Shown here: positions 40,545 through 50,376 of the stretch, in pieces
Layout: each line of letters starts with the position of its first letter
Position numbering within the stretch: the stretch's first letter is position 1
Notes under the pieces: generated by a model
Databases searched by the model: none
The model's input: only the letters and a program-made list of their open reading frames with translations
Told to the model about the DNA's origin: nothing
Translations under genes and position numbers: made by a program
DNA from: Prosthecobacter sp. SYSU 5D2
GTDB lineage: Bacteria; Verrucomicrobiota; Verrucomicrobiia; Verrucomicrobiales; Verrucomicrobiaceae
Direction: 5' to 3'
Assembly (NCBI RefSeq): GCF_039655865.1
Contig: NZ_JBBYXL010000003.1
Span: forward strand, 434,001-498,000
DNA: 64,000 nucleotides

Positions 40545-43241
40545 ATGACCATGCGCCTGCTCCTGACCTGCCTTGTCTGTTTTGCGACCTTCCTGAATGC
40601 GGCGGATCCGGCCCCGAAGCCGACGCCGCCTGCGCCAACACCAGAGCCGGGGCCGAAGCCTGCGCCGGGACCAATCCCAGGTCCGCCGCCGAAACCCATT
40701 CCTGACAAGCCGGTGAGCGAGCCGAAGGAGGCCAAGGCTCCGGTGCCGGAGAAAAAGGAGAACAAGGAGGCCTCAGCGAAAACGACGCCGGCGAAAAAGA
40801 AAACGGTGGCGGAGTTGACCAAGGGGCATCAGCACCTGACGGGGCTGTTTGATTTCTACCTGGATCGCGAAAAGGGCACACTGCACCTGTATGTGAAGAA
40901 GGACCAGATCGGCCCGGAGTTCATTTACTTTAACCAGACCATGGACGGTGTGGTCCAGGCGGGACATAACCGGGGCCGATATGGCAGTGAGCGCATCTTC
41001 CGCATCGCCCGCAGCTTTGAGCGGGTGGAGTTCATCGCGGAGAATACGGCGTTTTATTTTGATCCGCAGAGCCCCCTGGCCCGCGCGGCGAAGGCCAATA
41101 CCTCCCATGCTGTGCTGGCCAGTGAGATGGTGGTGGCGGAGGATGCCAAGGGCTATCTGATCTCCGCCACAAACCTGTTCCTGCGGGAAAGCCTGCTCAT
41201 GATCAAACCGATGGGCAGCGAGGGCAGCAAGGCGGTGCTGGGCAAGCTCTCTGAGACGAAGACGAAGCTGCAGAAGATCAACGGCTATCCGGACAACACG
41301 TCCATCCTGGTGGAGTTCGTTTATGAAAACGCCAGCCCTTCCTGGACGCGTGATAGCAAAGACAAGAACGATGAAATCACCGACCCGCGCTATGTCAGCA
41401 TCCGCGTGCTGCACCACCTGATCCGCATGCCGGTGAATGACTTCAAACCGCGTTTTGATGACCCGCGCATCGGCTATTTCAACACGCAGGTGACGGACAT
41501 GACGAGCACGGCGCCGACGCCCTTTCGCGATGTGATCCACCGCTGGCACCTCATCAAACAAAAGCCCGGCACGGCCCTGAGTGAACCCGTACAGCCCATT
41601 GTTTTCTGGATTGAGAACACCACGCCCGTGGAACTGCGCGACACCATCCGCGAGGCGACGCTGCGCTGGAACCAGGCCTTTGAAACGGCGGGTTTTAAAG
41701 ACGCCATCGTGGTGAAGCAGCAGCCGGACAATGCCACCTGGGATGCGGGAGATATCAATTACAACGTGCTCCGCTGGACCTCCTCTCCCAACCCGCCCTT
41801 TGGCGGCTACGGGCCCAGTTTTGTGAACCCGCGCACGGGCCAGATCCTGGGGGCGGACATCATGCTGGAGTTCAGCTTTCTGACCAACCGCCTGCGCAGC
41901 CAGCGCCTGTTCATGGAGCTGGGCCTGGCCTCGCCAGTGGATGAGGCGGCCAGCTCTGTCCTGGAAGATCCGAAGCTGTGCCTGGACGGCAAATTTGCGC
42001 AGCAGGGCCTGCTCTTTGGCCATGCGGCCCTGCGCCTGCGCGGCAGCCGGGAAACGGACATGAAGGACCTGACGCGGGAGGCGCTGATGAAGCTGATCCT
42101 GCATGAGGTGGGCCACACCCTGGGCCTGAACCATAACTTCCGCGCCAGCCATCTTTATGACCCGGTGACCATCCACCAAAAGGAGGTCACTTCCAAGACG
42201 GGGCTGACCGGTTCCGTCATGGATTACATGCCGGCGAACATCGCCCCCACGGGCATCAAGCAGGGGGAGTATTACATCACCAAACCCGGCCCCTATGACC
42301 ACTGGGCCATCGAGTTCGGCTACAGCGAGGCGCTGGAAGACCCTGAGGCGGATGGCAAACGGCTGACAAAAATCGCCGCCAGGTCTCATCAGCCGGAGCT
42401 GGCCTTTGGCAATGATGCCGATGACATGCGCCGCGCGGGCAAGGGCATAGACCCGCGGGCGATGATTTATGACATGAGCGCAGATCCTGTGGCCTATGGC
42501 CTGCAACGCTGCGAACTGGTGAAAGCCCGCCTTAATGACCTGCTGGAAAAAGAACCGCAGGAGGGAGAAAGCTGGCACAGCCTGACCCAGGCCTACATCA
42601 CGCTGACCAGTGAATCCGCCAATGCGCTCGTCTCCATGTCCCGCTACATCGGCGGCGTGTATGTGGAGCGCGGTTTTGTGGGCCAGGCGCCCGGCACCGT
42701 TCCCTACCGGCCAGTGCCGAAAGCGATGCAGGAAGCCGCTTTGGCCGCTCTTTCTTCCCACGCCTTTGGCCCGGATGCCGGGAGCATCCCGCCGGCCCTG
42801 GCCGCACACCTGCAGCAGCAGCGGCGCGGCTTTGACTTCCGGGACGAAGGGGAGGCCCCCAAGCTGCATGACCGCATCGCCCAGTTGCAGAAGTCTTTGT
42901 TAGACCACCTCCTGCATGTGGAGACCCAGCGCCGCATCCTGGACAGCAGCCTGTATGAAAACGAAATGACCCTGCTCCAGGTGATGGAAGGCCTGACCAG
43001 CGCCATCTACAACGGCGATCCCGCCACCGGGCCGAACCCTGTCCGCCAAAATCTGCAGAGCGAGTATCTGGACCGCCTCATCAAAATGGTCAACAGCAGC
43101 AGCTACCTGCCCGCCGCGCAGGCCGTGGCCCATGGCCAGATTGAAAACATCCGGCTCCACCTGGACAGGCCGCCTCATAGCAGCAACCGGGTGCATGCCC
43201 AGTTCCTGAAGTACAAGATCAAGCGCGGCCTGGACGAATAG
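40545..43241 (+). CDS. Secreted zinc-dependent metalloprotease (DUF5117/DUF4953 type)
   Basis: 898 residues from ATG 40545 with a signal peptide (MTMRLLLTCLVCFATFLNAA), a proline-rich linker (PKPTPPAPTPEPGPKPAPG and on, to about residue 75) and then the metalloprotease body. The extended zinc motif HEVGHTLGLNHNF starts near residue 520, and a Met-turn SVMDYMP follows. The N-terminal DUF5117-like part (about 100-330) includes LFDFYLDREKGTLHLYVKKDQ; the C-terminal part beyond 600 is mainly helical. It is likely exported and digests protein outside or in the periplasm. An ATG two codons later (40551) is an alternative. Confidence 0.83.
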   Translation: MTMRLLLTCLVCFATFLNAADPAPKPTPPAPTPEPGPKPAPGPIPGPPPKPIPDKPVSEPKEAKAPVPEKKENKEASAKTTPAKKKTVAELTKGHQHLTGLFDFYLDREKGTLHLYVKKDQIGPEFIYFNQTMDGVVQAGHNRGRYGSERIFRIARSFERVEFIAENTAFYFDPQSPLARAAKANTSHAVLASEMVVAEDAKGYLISATNLFLRESLLMIKPMGSEGSKAVLGKLSETKTKLQKINGYPDNTSILVEFVYENASPSWTRDSKDKNDEITDPRYVSIRVLHHLIRMPVNDFKPRFDDPRIGYFNTQVTDMTSTAPTPFRDVIHRWHLIKQKPGTALSEPVQPIVFWIENTTPVELRDTIREATLRWNQAFETAGFKDAIVVKQQPDNATWDAGDINYNVLRWTSSPNPPFGGYGPSFVNPRTGQILGADIMLEFSFLTNRLRSQRLFMELGLASPVDEAASSVLEDPKLCLDGKFAQQGLLFGHAALRLRGSRETDMKDLTREALMKLILHEVGHTLGLNHNFRASHLYDPVTIHQKEVTSKTGLTGSVMDYMPANIAPTGIKQGEYYITKPGPYDHWAIEFGYSEALEDPEADGKRLTKIAARSHQPELAFGNDADDMRRAGKGIDPRAMIYDMSADPVAYGLQRCELVKARLNDLLEKEPQEGESWHSLTQAYITLTSESANALVSMSRYIGGVYVERGFVGQAPGTVPYRPVPKAMQEAALAALSSHAFGPDAGSIPPALAAHLQQQRRGFDFRDEGEAPKLHDRIAQLQKSLLDHLLHVETQRRILDSSLYENEMTLLQVMEGLTSAIYNGDPATGPNPVRQNLQSEYLDRLIKMVNSSSYLPAAQAVAHGQIENIRLHLDRPPHSSNRVHAQFLKYKIKRGLDE

Positions 43242-43254
43242 GAGCAAAGAAAAG

Positions 43255-43291
43255 GGCGGCAGTCCGGTCTGTCACAGACCGGACTGCCGCC
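43255..43291. terminator. Strong bidirectional hairpin terminator
   Basis: GGCGGCAGTCCGGTCTG pairs perfectly with CAGACCGGACTGCCGCC: a 17-bp stem with a TCA loop. A-rich (AAGAAAA) on the left and CTCATTT on the right give weak U-runs both ways. It separates the convergent metalloprotease gene (stop 43241) and trxB (stop 43316). Confidence 0.9.
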
Positions 43292-43315
43292 TCATTTCAA
43301 AATCAACCCGGCGTA

Positions 43316-44248
43316 TCAATGCACGCCGATATCGGCAAGATAACGCTCTGCCTCCAGCGCCGCTGCGCAGCCCTGGCCAGCAGCGGTGATGGCCTGGCGA
43401 TAGACGTGGTCCGCCACATCCCCGGCGGCAAACAGGCCGGGGGTCTTGGTGCGGGTACCTTCCGTCTGAAGGATGTAGCCACCTTCATCCGTATCCACCA
43501 GATCCCCGAGGAATCCGGCATTGGGGGTGTGGCCGATGGCCACAAACACGCACTTCAACTCCAGCTCGCTTTTCTCACCTGTCACCAGGTTTTCCAGCGT
43601 CACGGCGCGCATCTCGCCCTTTTCATCGGTCAGGTATTCGGCCACGGTGCTGTTCCACACCGGTTCGATCTTCGGATTGGCCAGGGCGCGGTCCGCCATG
43701 ATCTTGGAGGCGCGGAGGCTGTCGCGGCGGTGGATGAGGTACACCTTGCTGGCGAACTTGGTGAGGAAACCGGCCTCTTCACAGGCGCTGTCGCCGCCGC
43801 CGATGACGCACACCGGCACATTGCGGTAAAAGGCCCCATCGCAGGTGGCGCAACTGGTCAGCCCGTGGCCGATGAGGCCTTTTTCATTGGGCAGGCCCAG
43901 GTGCTTGGGTGAGGCCCCGGTGGCGATGATGACCGTCTGCGCCTGGCGTACAGTGCCGTCGTCACTGGTCACTTCAAAGTGTCCCTCGGGAGTTTTTTTC
44001 ACCCCGGTGACGAGGGTGTATTCAATACGTGCGCCGAATTTCTCCGCCTGGGTCTGCATGTTCATCATCAGCTCCGGGCCCATGATGCCCTCTGGAAAGC
44101 CGGGGAAGTTTTCTACCTCCGTGGTGGTGGTTAGCTGGCCGCCGGGCTGGTTGCCTGAGAGAATCAGAGGCGTCAAATTCGCGCGTCCCATATAAATGGC
44201 CGCAGTGTATCCTGCGCAGCCGGTCCCGATGATGATGACATTTTCCAT
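43316..44248 (-). CDS. trxB: Thioredoxin reductase
   Basis: FAD- and NADPH-dependent reductase of thioredoxin, 310 residues from ATG 44248. FAD-binding [20 protein letters not shown] begins at residue 3, where Cys replaces the more common Pro (GSGPAG). The redox site is [12 protein letters not shown] (CxxC), NADPH binding [13 protein letters not shown], and the C-terminal FAD motif [18 protein letters not shown]. The first in-frame ATG at 44329 lies before a non-conserved stretch. Confidence 0.95.
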   Translation of the reverse strand: MENVIIIGTGCAGYTAAIYMGRANLTPLILSGNQPGGQLTTTTEVENFPGFPEGIMGPELMMNMQTQAEKFGARIEYTLVTGVKKTPEGHFEVTSDDGTVRQAQTVIIATGASPKHLGLPNEKGLIGHGLTSCATCDGAFYRNVPVCVIGGGDSACEEAGFLTKFASKVYLIHRRDSLRASKIMADRALANPKIEPVWNSTVAEYLTDEKGEMRAVTLENLVTGEKSELELKCVFVAIGHTPNAGFLGDLVDTDEGGYILQTEGTRTKTPGLFAAGDVADHVYRQAITAAGQGCAAALEAERYLADIGVH

Positions 44249-44640
44249 GAGTGAAAGAGTGAGAAAAGAAGGAACGAATGTGGACAGGGTACGGACCGGT
44301 GCAAGATGTGCTTTCCGAATGTGAAACACAGATGCGGCGGATTATTCCCGCGTCAATTCATGCAATGAAAGCATCTAGTGAAACTTCTTCATCAACAGGA
44401 CTGCCACATCATGCCTTTTGTAAGCGAACAAAACAATTTCAACGTTCTTGTTATCCGACAAAATCCTGGACTCGGCACACCCGTCCTTGAAACGGTCCGA
44501 TGAAGCAATTGCTGAAATTATTTCTGGTGAAACAGGCAGAATGAACAACTCAGCCAGAGTGACTCCCCGGAAATGACACCGGTTGACCGGCTGAAATGGG
44601 AAAGGGGTTCCACCCCTTCATGTGCAGGAAGGCACCTTTG
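44249..44640. other. 392-base gap without gene
   Basis: No convincing frame. Most of it should be the trxB promoter region, A/T-richer than the coding flanks. Near the right end AAGGGG-TTCCA-CCCCTT (44602-44618) is a small hairpin 23 bases past the 3D gene stop and followed on that strand by TTTCCCATTT; it may terminate the 3D gene transcript. A 70-codon plus-strand frame at 44278 has no gene-like features. Confidence 0.6.
44602..44618 (-). terminator. Possible terminator of the 3D-domain gene
   Basis: 6-bp stem AAGGGG / CCCCTT with a 5-base loop, downstream of the stop at 44641 on the minus strand. The following run is interrupted (TTTCCCATTT), so the call is moderate. Confidence 0.45.
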
Positions 44641-45231
44641 TCAAGCAGGGCGCGAGACCAGCCGTGAAACCATTTCACGCACGTGAGAAGCTTTCGACTG
44701 GCGGGGCTTCAAAATGGCCAGGCTTTTGACAAAGCAACCCCACTTGACGATGCGGATGTTCACCTTGCGCACGCCCCAGATGTTCATGGACGAGCTCGTC
44801 GGCTTGTAGAGATCAATGGTCTTCGTACCAACAAGTGCGGACCCGTAATCGTCCACAATGTAGAGGGCGCTGTCGCCTTCGATCTGGAAGACGGTGCCTA
44901 CCGGATAGACGGACCAGTCTGCCGCCGCGCTGCGGACCTGCCCGTACTTCAAGCTGGTGCCGGAAGCCGTGCGGCTGCCGTACTTGATGTGATCCGCCTC
45001 AGAGTGGGTGTAGGCGGTGGTGCGAATTCCATGCAGGATCTGACCTGGTGTGCCTGTCGGCTTTGTGGCTTGGATTTTGACTTCCCCCGCGAGGGACTGG
45101 GCACACAAAACGGTCAGGCAAAGAAGGATGGATCGGGTCAATGAGTCGGTTGGGTTGTTTGGTCGCGCTTTGACAGCGGGGGCTGTCAAAGGGACGCGAA
45201 TAGTGCCTTCCTTCCCGAAAGTGTCAACCAT
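44641..45231 (-). CDS. 3D (Asp-Asp-Asp) domain protein, secreted
   Basis: 196 residues. A hydrophobic segment SILLCLTVLCAQSLAG (about 34-49) looks like a signal peptide, preceded by an unusually long N-terminus; a TTG start near codon 31 (SLTRS) would give a normal one, so the start is uncertain. The 3D domain follows: TTAYTHSEADHIKYGSRTAS, then WSVYPVGTVFQIEG and YIVDDYGSALVGTKTIDLY, with the aspartates and the double-psi beta-barrel pattern of MltA-like lytic transglycosylases. Probably acts on or binds peptidoglycan. Confidence 0.8.
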   Translation of the reverse strand: MVDTFGKEGTIRVPLTAPAVKARPNNPTDSLTRSILLCLTVLCAQSLAGEVKIQATKPTGTPGQILHGIRTTAYTHSEADHIKYGSRTASGTSLKYGQVRSAAADWSVYPVGTVFQIEGDSALYIVDDYGSALVGTKTIDLYKPTSSSMNIWGVRKVNIRIVKWGCFVKSLAILKPRQSKASHVREMVSRLVSRPA

Positions 45232-45332
45232 CTATTTTCCATATCAATCATACTTCATGTTCGGCATCCAAAATCAGCAGCGCGCCGTATGCCGCCACAC
45301 TCATGGTTCGGCACCAAGAATCACACTTCTTG

Positions 45333-45812
45333 TTATTCCTCATCATGCAGATGCAGCTTCAGGCCGAAGTTTCCCTTCTCCCGCCACAGGGCATACCAGC
45401 GCACATGCCGCCCCTGATAAGCCACAAAGGGCAGCCGCAGCCGGCCCTTCTCAATGACCGCCCAGTTCCACCCGCCCTCGGCTGGAAACACCTTCCCAGG
45501 CCGTTTCCCGCGCCTAACAAAATCTTTGTCATGAACGCCAATGACGTAAAAGGTGAAGTTGTGCAGCGGGTTTCTGAGCTGCCACAGCGCACCCCGCGCG
45601 GGCTGTCCGGGGCGGTACCAGTGCGGTGGCACGGGATCATCCGCATTGCCGAACCACCACACCGGATTCCACTTCTTCGTGCCGCCTGGCGGCGGTTGCG
45701 CCCGGTGAAAAAAAGACCCGTCCGCTTTCGCCTCCGGTTTCGAATCCCTTAATGACACACAGCCTGCCGTCATCATCAGGCAGGCCGCCGCCAGGAGCCG
45801 GGGAATCAGCAT
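45333..45812 (-). CDS. Lipoprotein of unknown function
   Basis: 159 residues with lipoprotein signal MLIPRLLAAACLMMTAGC (lipobox TAGC). The mature chain is rich in Trp, Pro and Arg: NPVWWFGNADDPVPPHWYRP, GALWQLRNPLHNFTFYVIGV, and ends in LHLHDEE. No family recognised; the repeated WW/HWY elements suggest a compact extracytoplasmic domain specific to the lineage. It is 19 nt downstream of the M20 gene at 45832 on the same strand, so possibly co-transcribed. Confidence 0.6.
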   Translation of the reverse strand: MLIPRLLAAACLMMTAGCVSLRDSKPEAKADGSFFHRAQPPPGGTKKWNPVWWFGNADDPVPPHWYRPGQPARGALWQLRNPLHNFTFYVIGVHDKDFVRRGKRPGKVFPAEGGWNWAVIEKGRLRLPFVAYQGRHVRWYALWREKGNFGLKLHLHDEE

Positions 45813-45831
45813 AACAAGAGGTTTCTTTTGG

Positions 45832-46986
45832 TTAGGCCAGCCAGCTTTTCAGAAACTTCACAAAGAAGTCCTTCCCGGCCACCAGATCTTCCACCGCGAT
45901 GAACTCATCCTTCGTGTGCGCCTGGGAGATATCCCCCGGGCCCATGGCCACCGCCGGGGTGCCCGCCGCCGCCAGGAAGGCCGCATCGCAGAACCACGGC
46001 GCACCGGTCACCTCCGTGCCGCAGTCCAGCAGCCGCTGCACAAAGGGATTTTCCGCATCCGTATCCAGCGGAAAGGTCTCCGGCAGCGGCTCCACCCGCG
46101 CCGTTTCATCCTGCCGCCGGACAAACTCCGTCAGAGCCGCCACCGCCCCGCCCGCGCGGTTCAGGCCCGGCGTGGTGCGCATGTCCACGCGCAGCACACA
46201 GTGGTCCGCCACAATGTTAGACCGCGTGCCGCCGCGGATCATGCCCAGGTTCACGGTGCTGCATCCCAGCCACTCATCCTCACCGCCCGTATCTCTCAGC
46301 ACCTGGCGGAAGTCCGTGTCCAGCGCCTGCACCAGCGCCGCCATTTTCACGATCGCATTCACCCCCTTCTCCGGGATGGAGCCATGCACGGCCACCCCGG
46401 TCGTATGCACATCCGCCCACAGGCAGCCCTTGTGCTTGTGCACCACCTTCATCCGGGTCGGCTCCCCGATGATGGCAAAGTCATACGGCCCATGATGCGC
46501 GGCAAAATGCTGCGACCCAAGCTGCGCAGACTCCTCCGACATAAAGCCCGCGAAGTGTACCTCCACCGGCAGCCGCGCGATCTCCGCCCGCATCTCATGC
46601 AGCGCCCACAGCATCGCCGCCATCGGCCCCTTCGTATCGCTGGCCCCGCGCCCCCAGAGGCGCCCGTCCCGCAGCTCCCCGCCAAAGGGATCTATCGTCA
46701 TGCCGCCCACGCTCACCGTATCCGTGTGCGGCCCGAAGACGATGCGCGGCTTGCGCCGGCCATCCGGTGAAGGCTCCGTGGGAAACCGGCCGATCACATT
46801 CGGCCTGCCCGGCACCACTTCCTCCAGTTGCACCGACGCGCCGCTGGCTGCCAGAAACTCTCCCACATAGGCCGCGCAGGCCGCCTCTCCCGTCTGGTCA
46901 CAGCCCGGATCACCGTCAGGATTCACCGATGGAATCTGCACAAGAGCCTGGCACAGTTCGATGACATTCGACGGATGTGGATTCAT
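45832..46986 (-). CDS. M20-family metallopeptidase/deacylase (second copy)
   Basis: 384 residues from ATG 46986 (MNPHPSNVIELCQALVQIPS). Metal ligands: His in FGPHTDTVSVGGMTI, Asp in GRGASDTKGPMAAM, Glu in GFMSEESAQLG, Glu in IGEPTRMKVV and late His in ISQAHTKDEF. The sequence is closest to ArgE/DapE-type deacylases and to the paralogue at 29781. An N-terminal extension from 47022 is not conserved. It may process an acylated amino acid; no biosynthetic neighbours decide. Confidence 0.85.
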   Translation of the reverse strand: MNPHPSNVIELCQALVQIPSVNPDGDPGCDQTGEAACAAYVGEFLAASGASVQLEEVVPGRPNVIGRFPTEPSPDGRRKPRIVFGPHTDTVSVGGMTIDPFGGELRDGRLWGRGASDTKGPMAAMLWALHEMRAEIARLPVEVHFAGFMSEESAQLGSQHFAAHHGPYDFAIIGEPTRMKVVHKHKGCLWADVHTTGVAVHGSIPEKGVNAIVKMAALVQALDTDFRQVLRDTGGEDEWLGCSTVNLGMIRGGTRSNIVADHCVLRVDMRTTPGLNRAGGAVAALTEFVRRQDETARVEPLPETFPLDTDAENPFVQRLLDCGTEVTGAPWFCDAAFLAAAGTPAVAMGPGDISQAHTKDEFIAVEDLVAGKDFFVKFLKSWLA

Positions 46987-47018
46987 ACCGCCCAGCAAGC
47001 CACAGTCTGCCAGCCGGA

Positions 47019-48806
47019 TCAAGCCTGCTTACGCCACCGCTCCAGCAGCCGGCATAAATTTTCCACCACCAGCGCGCTCGGAATACCGTCCAAAAGTATC
47101 ACCTTTTTTCCAAACGTCGTCTCCGCCTTCACCACATGATACTGCGTGCTCCCGGAGCTCATGTTTACCGAGTTCAAAAACTGCACCAGGTGCCTTCTCT
47201 CATACACCTGGCGTCCGCCCCACGGCCCCAGGCTCCACGCCACCTCCAGCCCATCGTCAGTGAAACGCAGCCGCTTTCTTTTCATCTGCATCACGATCAT
47301 CCACCACAGCATCGCGGAACTGCCTCCCCAAATCAGCGGAAACAGGCCCGGCGCATCCGAATTCAGCAGGATGATAAATGCCACCGTCCAGACAGAAGTG
47401 AAAATGACCAGAAAAAGCCGCACTGGGGCGAACCGTTTCGGGCTCAGGTCCATGCTCACCGGATACTCCCGCCCGTCAAATTCCGCAGCAACGTGATACC
47501 GCTTCAGATGCATCACCAGCTCATCGGCATCCAAATCCAGCAGCGGGGTGGCCTTTTTTTGGGGCCGGTCTTCCCTGAATCCATCCGCTGACACCTGCGC
47601 CGGTTCCATTTCAAAAACCGGCAGGTCATACACCATCGGCTGTCTCAGCTTATTCGCCCGCACCTCCAGCTCCCAGACATGTTGCGTGGCATCCTTCCAT
47701 CCCGTCTCGGCCAGCGCCACTGGCATCGCAGGCAGGCCTGCGGGAATCTCCTGCCGCAGCGGCAGGCGGCTACCGGCCCCCTCACGGGCAGCCTCGCTCA
47801 TCGCCGCCTGATTCAGACCGCTCCACAGCACCTCCCGCCGCACCGTTGTATTTTTGCCTGAGCGCACCGTTACCTCTTTTACACACCGCACCTCCGTCTC
47901 CACCACGTCATGCAGGCCTAACGTCAAGTGCTTCGGGATGCCCAGATAACCCTGAAAAACTTTTCCCGGACTCACCGGGCGCGGCTCCACATACAAAAGA
48001 ATCTCCCCACGCCGGCTTGCCAGCAGCCTTTTCAAAGCTCCCCGGCCCACCAGCAGGATCGCCACCGCAGGCAGGAAGGCCAGCAGGCTCAGCGGATTGG
48101 ACATACCCGCATCCCCATCCACCAGCAGGGCATGCATCATCGGCAGCCAGATGATGCCCATCCATACCGTCACCACCACCCAGGCCCAGGCACCTCCCGT
48201 ATTCTTTGGCCGCATCCAGTCCTCACCCCAGGCCGGTTTCCAGCGCCAGGGCTGCCCAGGGTAGCGGGTCTTATAGTCCTTCAGCCGCCGGTTTTGTCTC
48301 AACCCAATCAGCCCAAACAGGCTCACCAGCCCGCCCACCAGTGGAAAGACCAAAGGAAAAAGGCTCATGAACAGCAGGATCGTCCACCGAGCCTCCCGGA
48401 AGATCACCGACTCCTCAGGTAAATCTGGATTCACATAGCAGCGAAACGGCCGCCCGCTGGCCCGATGCTCATCCAAAATGGAAAACACCCTTTGATGATG
48501 ATCTCCAAAGCTGTCCGCCCCCAGGCTCAGCGAGACCTCGTCCCCCTTATAAGTCCTCCCGTTATACTCATACCGGTAGGCCGCCTCCACCTCATACGTC
48601 GTCGATGTCCCGTCCGAATCCGTGGATACCCGCTCCTGCAAGTCACTGGATTCTATGACGCATGGCACCTCCACCCAGCCGCGAGCCTCATACCACCGGC
48701 TCAAAATGCTAAAGTAAAAAATGCCCACCCCAAGACCCGCCAGCAGAAAGACCAGGCCGAAAGGTATAAGGAAGGTCTCCCCTGTTGCTGATTGTCGCCT
48801 AGCCAT
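47019..48806 (-). CDS. Large membrane protein with DUF3592 domain
   Basis: 595 residues from ATG 48806 (MARRQSATGETF). The first 140 residues form a DUF3592 unit: helix FLIPFGLVFLLAGLGVGIFYF, then WVEVPCVIESSDLQERVSTD, YRYEYNGRTYKGDEVSL and FRCYVNPDLPEESVIF, then more helices (about 150-260). A large soluble beta-rich part with an extra membrane pair near 470-510 follows. Function unknown. The frame continues 101 codons upstream through improbable sequence. It lies 32 nt before the M20 gene on the same strand. Confidence 0.7.
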   Translation of the reverse strand: MARRQSATGETFLIPFGLVFLLAGLGVGIFYFSILSRWYEARGWVEVPCVIESSDLQERVSTDSDGTSTTYEVEAAYRYEYNGRTYKGDEVSLSLGADSFGDHHQRVFSILDEHRASGRPFRCYVNPDLPEESVIFREARWTILLFMSLFPLVFPLVGGLVSLFGLIGLRQNRRLKDYKTRYPGQPWRWKPAWGEDWMRPKNTGGAWAWVVVTVWMGIIWLPMMHALLVDGDAGMSNPLSLLAFLPAVAILLVGRGALKRLLASRRGEILLYVEPRPVSPGKVFQGYLGIPKHLTLGLHDVVETEVRCVKEVTVRSGKNTTVRREVLWSGLNQAAMSEAAREGAGSRLPLRQEIPAGLPAMPVALAETGWKDATQHVWELEVRANKLRQPMVYDLPVFEMEPAQVSADGFREDRPQKKATPLLDLDADELVMHLKRYHVAAEFDGREYPVSMDLSPKRFAPVRLFLVIFTSVWTVAFIILLNSDAPGLFPLIWGGSSAMLWWMIVMQMKRKRLRFTDDGLEVAWSLGPWGGRQVYERRHLVQFLNSVNMSSGSTQYHVVKAETTFGKKVILLDGIPSALVVENLCRLLERWRKQA

Positions 48807-48960
48807 TATGAACCAGTGATTATCTAAACCGGACCGTCCGTCAACCTCCCCGCCGCCTCTTTCCAGCGGCCGTGCCCGTGTCATGATCCTTTCTTGAATA
48901 AAACCGCGCATAGGATTCAGTCTGCGCCACTTCTTCTGCCCTCCGCTCCCATTCCACCGC

Positions 48961-49668
48961 ATGCCCGCTCCATTCCATGCCTTCGGCCCCAGCCATCTCA
49001 TCGTCTTAAGCCTGTGCGGCACTCTCCTGGTCGTCATGGCCATTGCTGCCAGATGGGCACCTGCCCTCAGCCGGGTGCTGGAGAAAATGCTCGCCATCCT
49101 CCTGCTCACCAGCTGGCCGCTTTCCCTCCTGGCTCATGGGCAGCTTGGCGAGCTGCACCCCGGCAATTCCCTGCCCCTGCATTTTTGTGATGTCGCCGCC
49201 ATCGCAGGCGGCCTGGCGCTCCTGATCCGGCATAGGCTGGCCGCAGAAATCCTGTACTTTTTTGGCATGGCGGGCACGCTTCAGGGCCTCATCACGCCGA
49301 ATCTCAACGTGGATTTTCCCCAGATGCGTTTCATTTCCTTCTTCATCTTGCACGGCGGCGTGGTCATCGCCGCGCTGCATGTGGTGACCGCAATGAAGTG
49401 CCCGCCCCGTCCTGGCTCCGTCCCTCGAATGCTCGGGCTCACCCTGGCCTACGCCGTCGCCGTCGGCGCAGCCAATGCCGCACTCAATACCAATTACGCC
49501 TTCCTTTGTCATAAACCGGAGCAGGCCAGCCTCATGGACGCCCTCGGCCCCTGGCCCTGGTACATCGGCAGCCTCGTCCTCCTTTGCGGCCTCTTTTACA
49601 CCCTTCTCTACGCCCCCTTCTTCATCGCCAGCCAGTGGCGCCGCCGTAGCGCCCGGACAGGAGAATGA
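48961..49668 (+). CDS. TIGR02206 family integral membrane protein (YwaF-like)
   Basis: 235 residues, seven predicted helices. Typical family segments: FGPSHLIVLSLCGTLLVVM at the start, LPLHFCDVAAIAGGLALL, FFGMAGTLQGLITPNL, FPQMRFISFFILHGGVVI, and NTNYAFLCHKPEQASLMDALGPWPWY, which is diagnostic. In Gram-positive species the family is a putative membrane protein of unknown function. ATG 48961 fits. It is followed by a small gene with which it may be co-transcribed. Confidence 0.87.
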   Translation: MPAPFHAFGPSHLIVLSLCGTLLVVMAIAARWAPALSRVLEKMLAILLLTSWPLSLLAHGQLGELHPGNSLPLHFCDVAAIAGGLALLIRHRLAAEILYFFGMAGTLQGLITPNLNVDFPQMRFISFFILHGGVVIAALHVVTAMKCPPRPGSVPRMLGLTLAYAVAVGAANAALNTNYAFLCHKPEQASLMDALGPWPWYIGSLVLLCGLFYTLLYAPFFIASQWRRRSARTGE

Positions 49669-49745
49669 GATTTTGCCTGTTGCCTCCCCGCAGCCTGCGT
49701 GGTAGCAAGCCCGCCCCATCAACCCCTTTTTTTGAATCCAGGCGC

Positions 49746-50243
49746 ATGAAAGCCCAACAACTCCTCCAGGCCGTCGGCCCCGAACTCCGTCAGCAGATCA
49801 TCAGCTATGTGCAGACCGATGAACGCCCCGCCTACCGCGCCGTCATCCAGTCCCTGGCCCAGGCCCGCAAGCTGCGCCCCCAGTTCATCCTGGAAAAATC
49901 CCGCGAGAAGCAGGGCGAGTGGCTGGTCAACCAGCTTTACATGAAGACCAACGACCCCGTCGCTGAGCAGCTTCTGCAAATCTGGCTGCTCAAGTCCCAG
50001 GGTACCATGCTCACCACCTTCCTGGATGCCGTCGGCATCCCCCACGATGGCAAAGGCCAGGTGGAAGACCTGCCGGAAGAGATTAGCGAAGAAAAAGCCG
50101 CCGCCGGCATTGACGCCCTCCTCGCCCTCTATCCTCCGCAGCAGGTCTCCCTGTATTTGCACATGTTCCAGCTCCAGCGCCCTGAAGGCTGGCCCGGCCT
50201 CACCGCCGCCATGGACAAGGTGGAGTCCCTGAAGCTTGCGTAA
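49746..50243 (+). CDS. Hypothetical cytoplasmic protein
   Basis: 165 residues from ATG 49746 (MKAQQLLQAVGPELRQQIIS). Almost all-helical with no signal or membrane helix; it has REKQGEWLVNQLYMKTNDPV and LLQIWLLKSQGTMLTTFLDA, and ends with LHMFQLQRPEGWPGLTAAMD. I know no family. Composition and an intact frame ended by a strong terminator make it a real gene. The frame extends upstream to 49665, but the extra part (RFCLLPPRSLRGSKP) is improbable. Confidence 0.68.
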   Translation: MKAQQLLQAVGPELRQQIISYVQTDERPAYRAVIQSLAQARKLRPQFILEKSREKQGEWLVNQLYMKTNDPVAEQLLQIWLLKSQGTMLTTFLDAVGIPHDGKGQVEDLPEEISEEKAAAGIDALLALYPPQQVSLYLHMFQLQRPEGWPGLTAAMDKVESLKLA

Positions 50244-50275
50244 CCTTTCGCGATTCTTCGCTTCACTATCAACGG

Positions 50276-50305
50276 AACGGCCCCTTCCAAAAGGGGCCGT
50301 TTTTT
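50276..50305 (+). terminator. Intrinsic terminator
   Basis: AACGGCCCCTT-CCAA-AAGGGGCCGTT (11-bp stem, 4-base loop) followed by four more T. It is 32 bases after the stop of the preceding plus-strand gene, with a clear T-run in the direction of that gene. Confidence 0.93.
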
Positions 50306-50376
50306 GTGGATGGCAGGCGTGGGAATATCTGCCCGAGACCTTCCAGCGGCCTAGCGCCTCGCACGCTCACAACAGT

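Noticed and set aside
44278..44490. 70-codon frame in the trxB upstream gap
   Set aside because: No family, odd composition, and occupies the promoter region of trxB.
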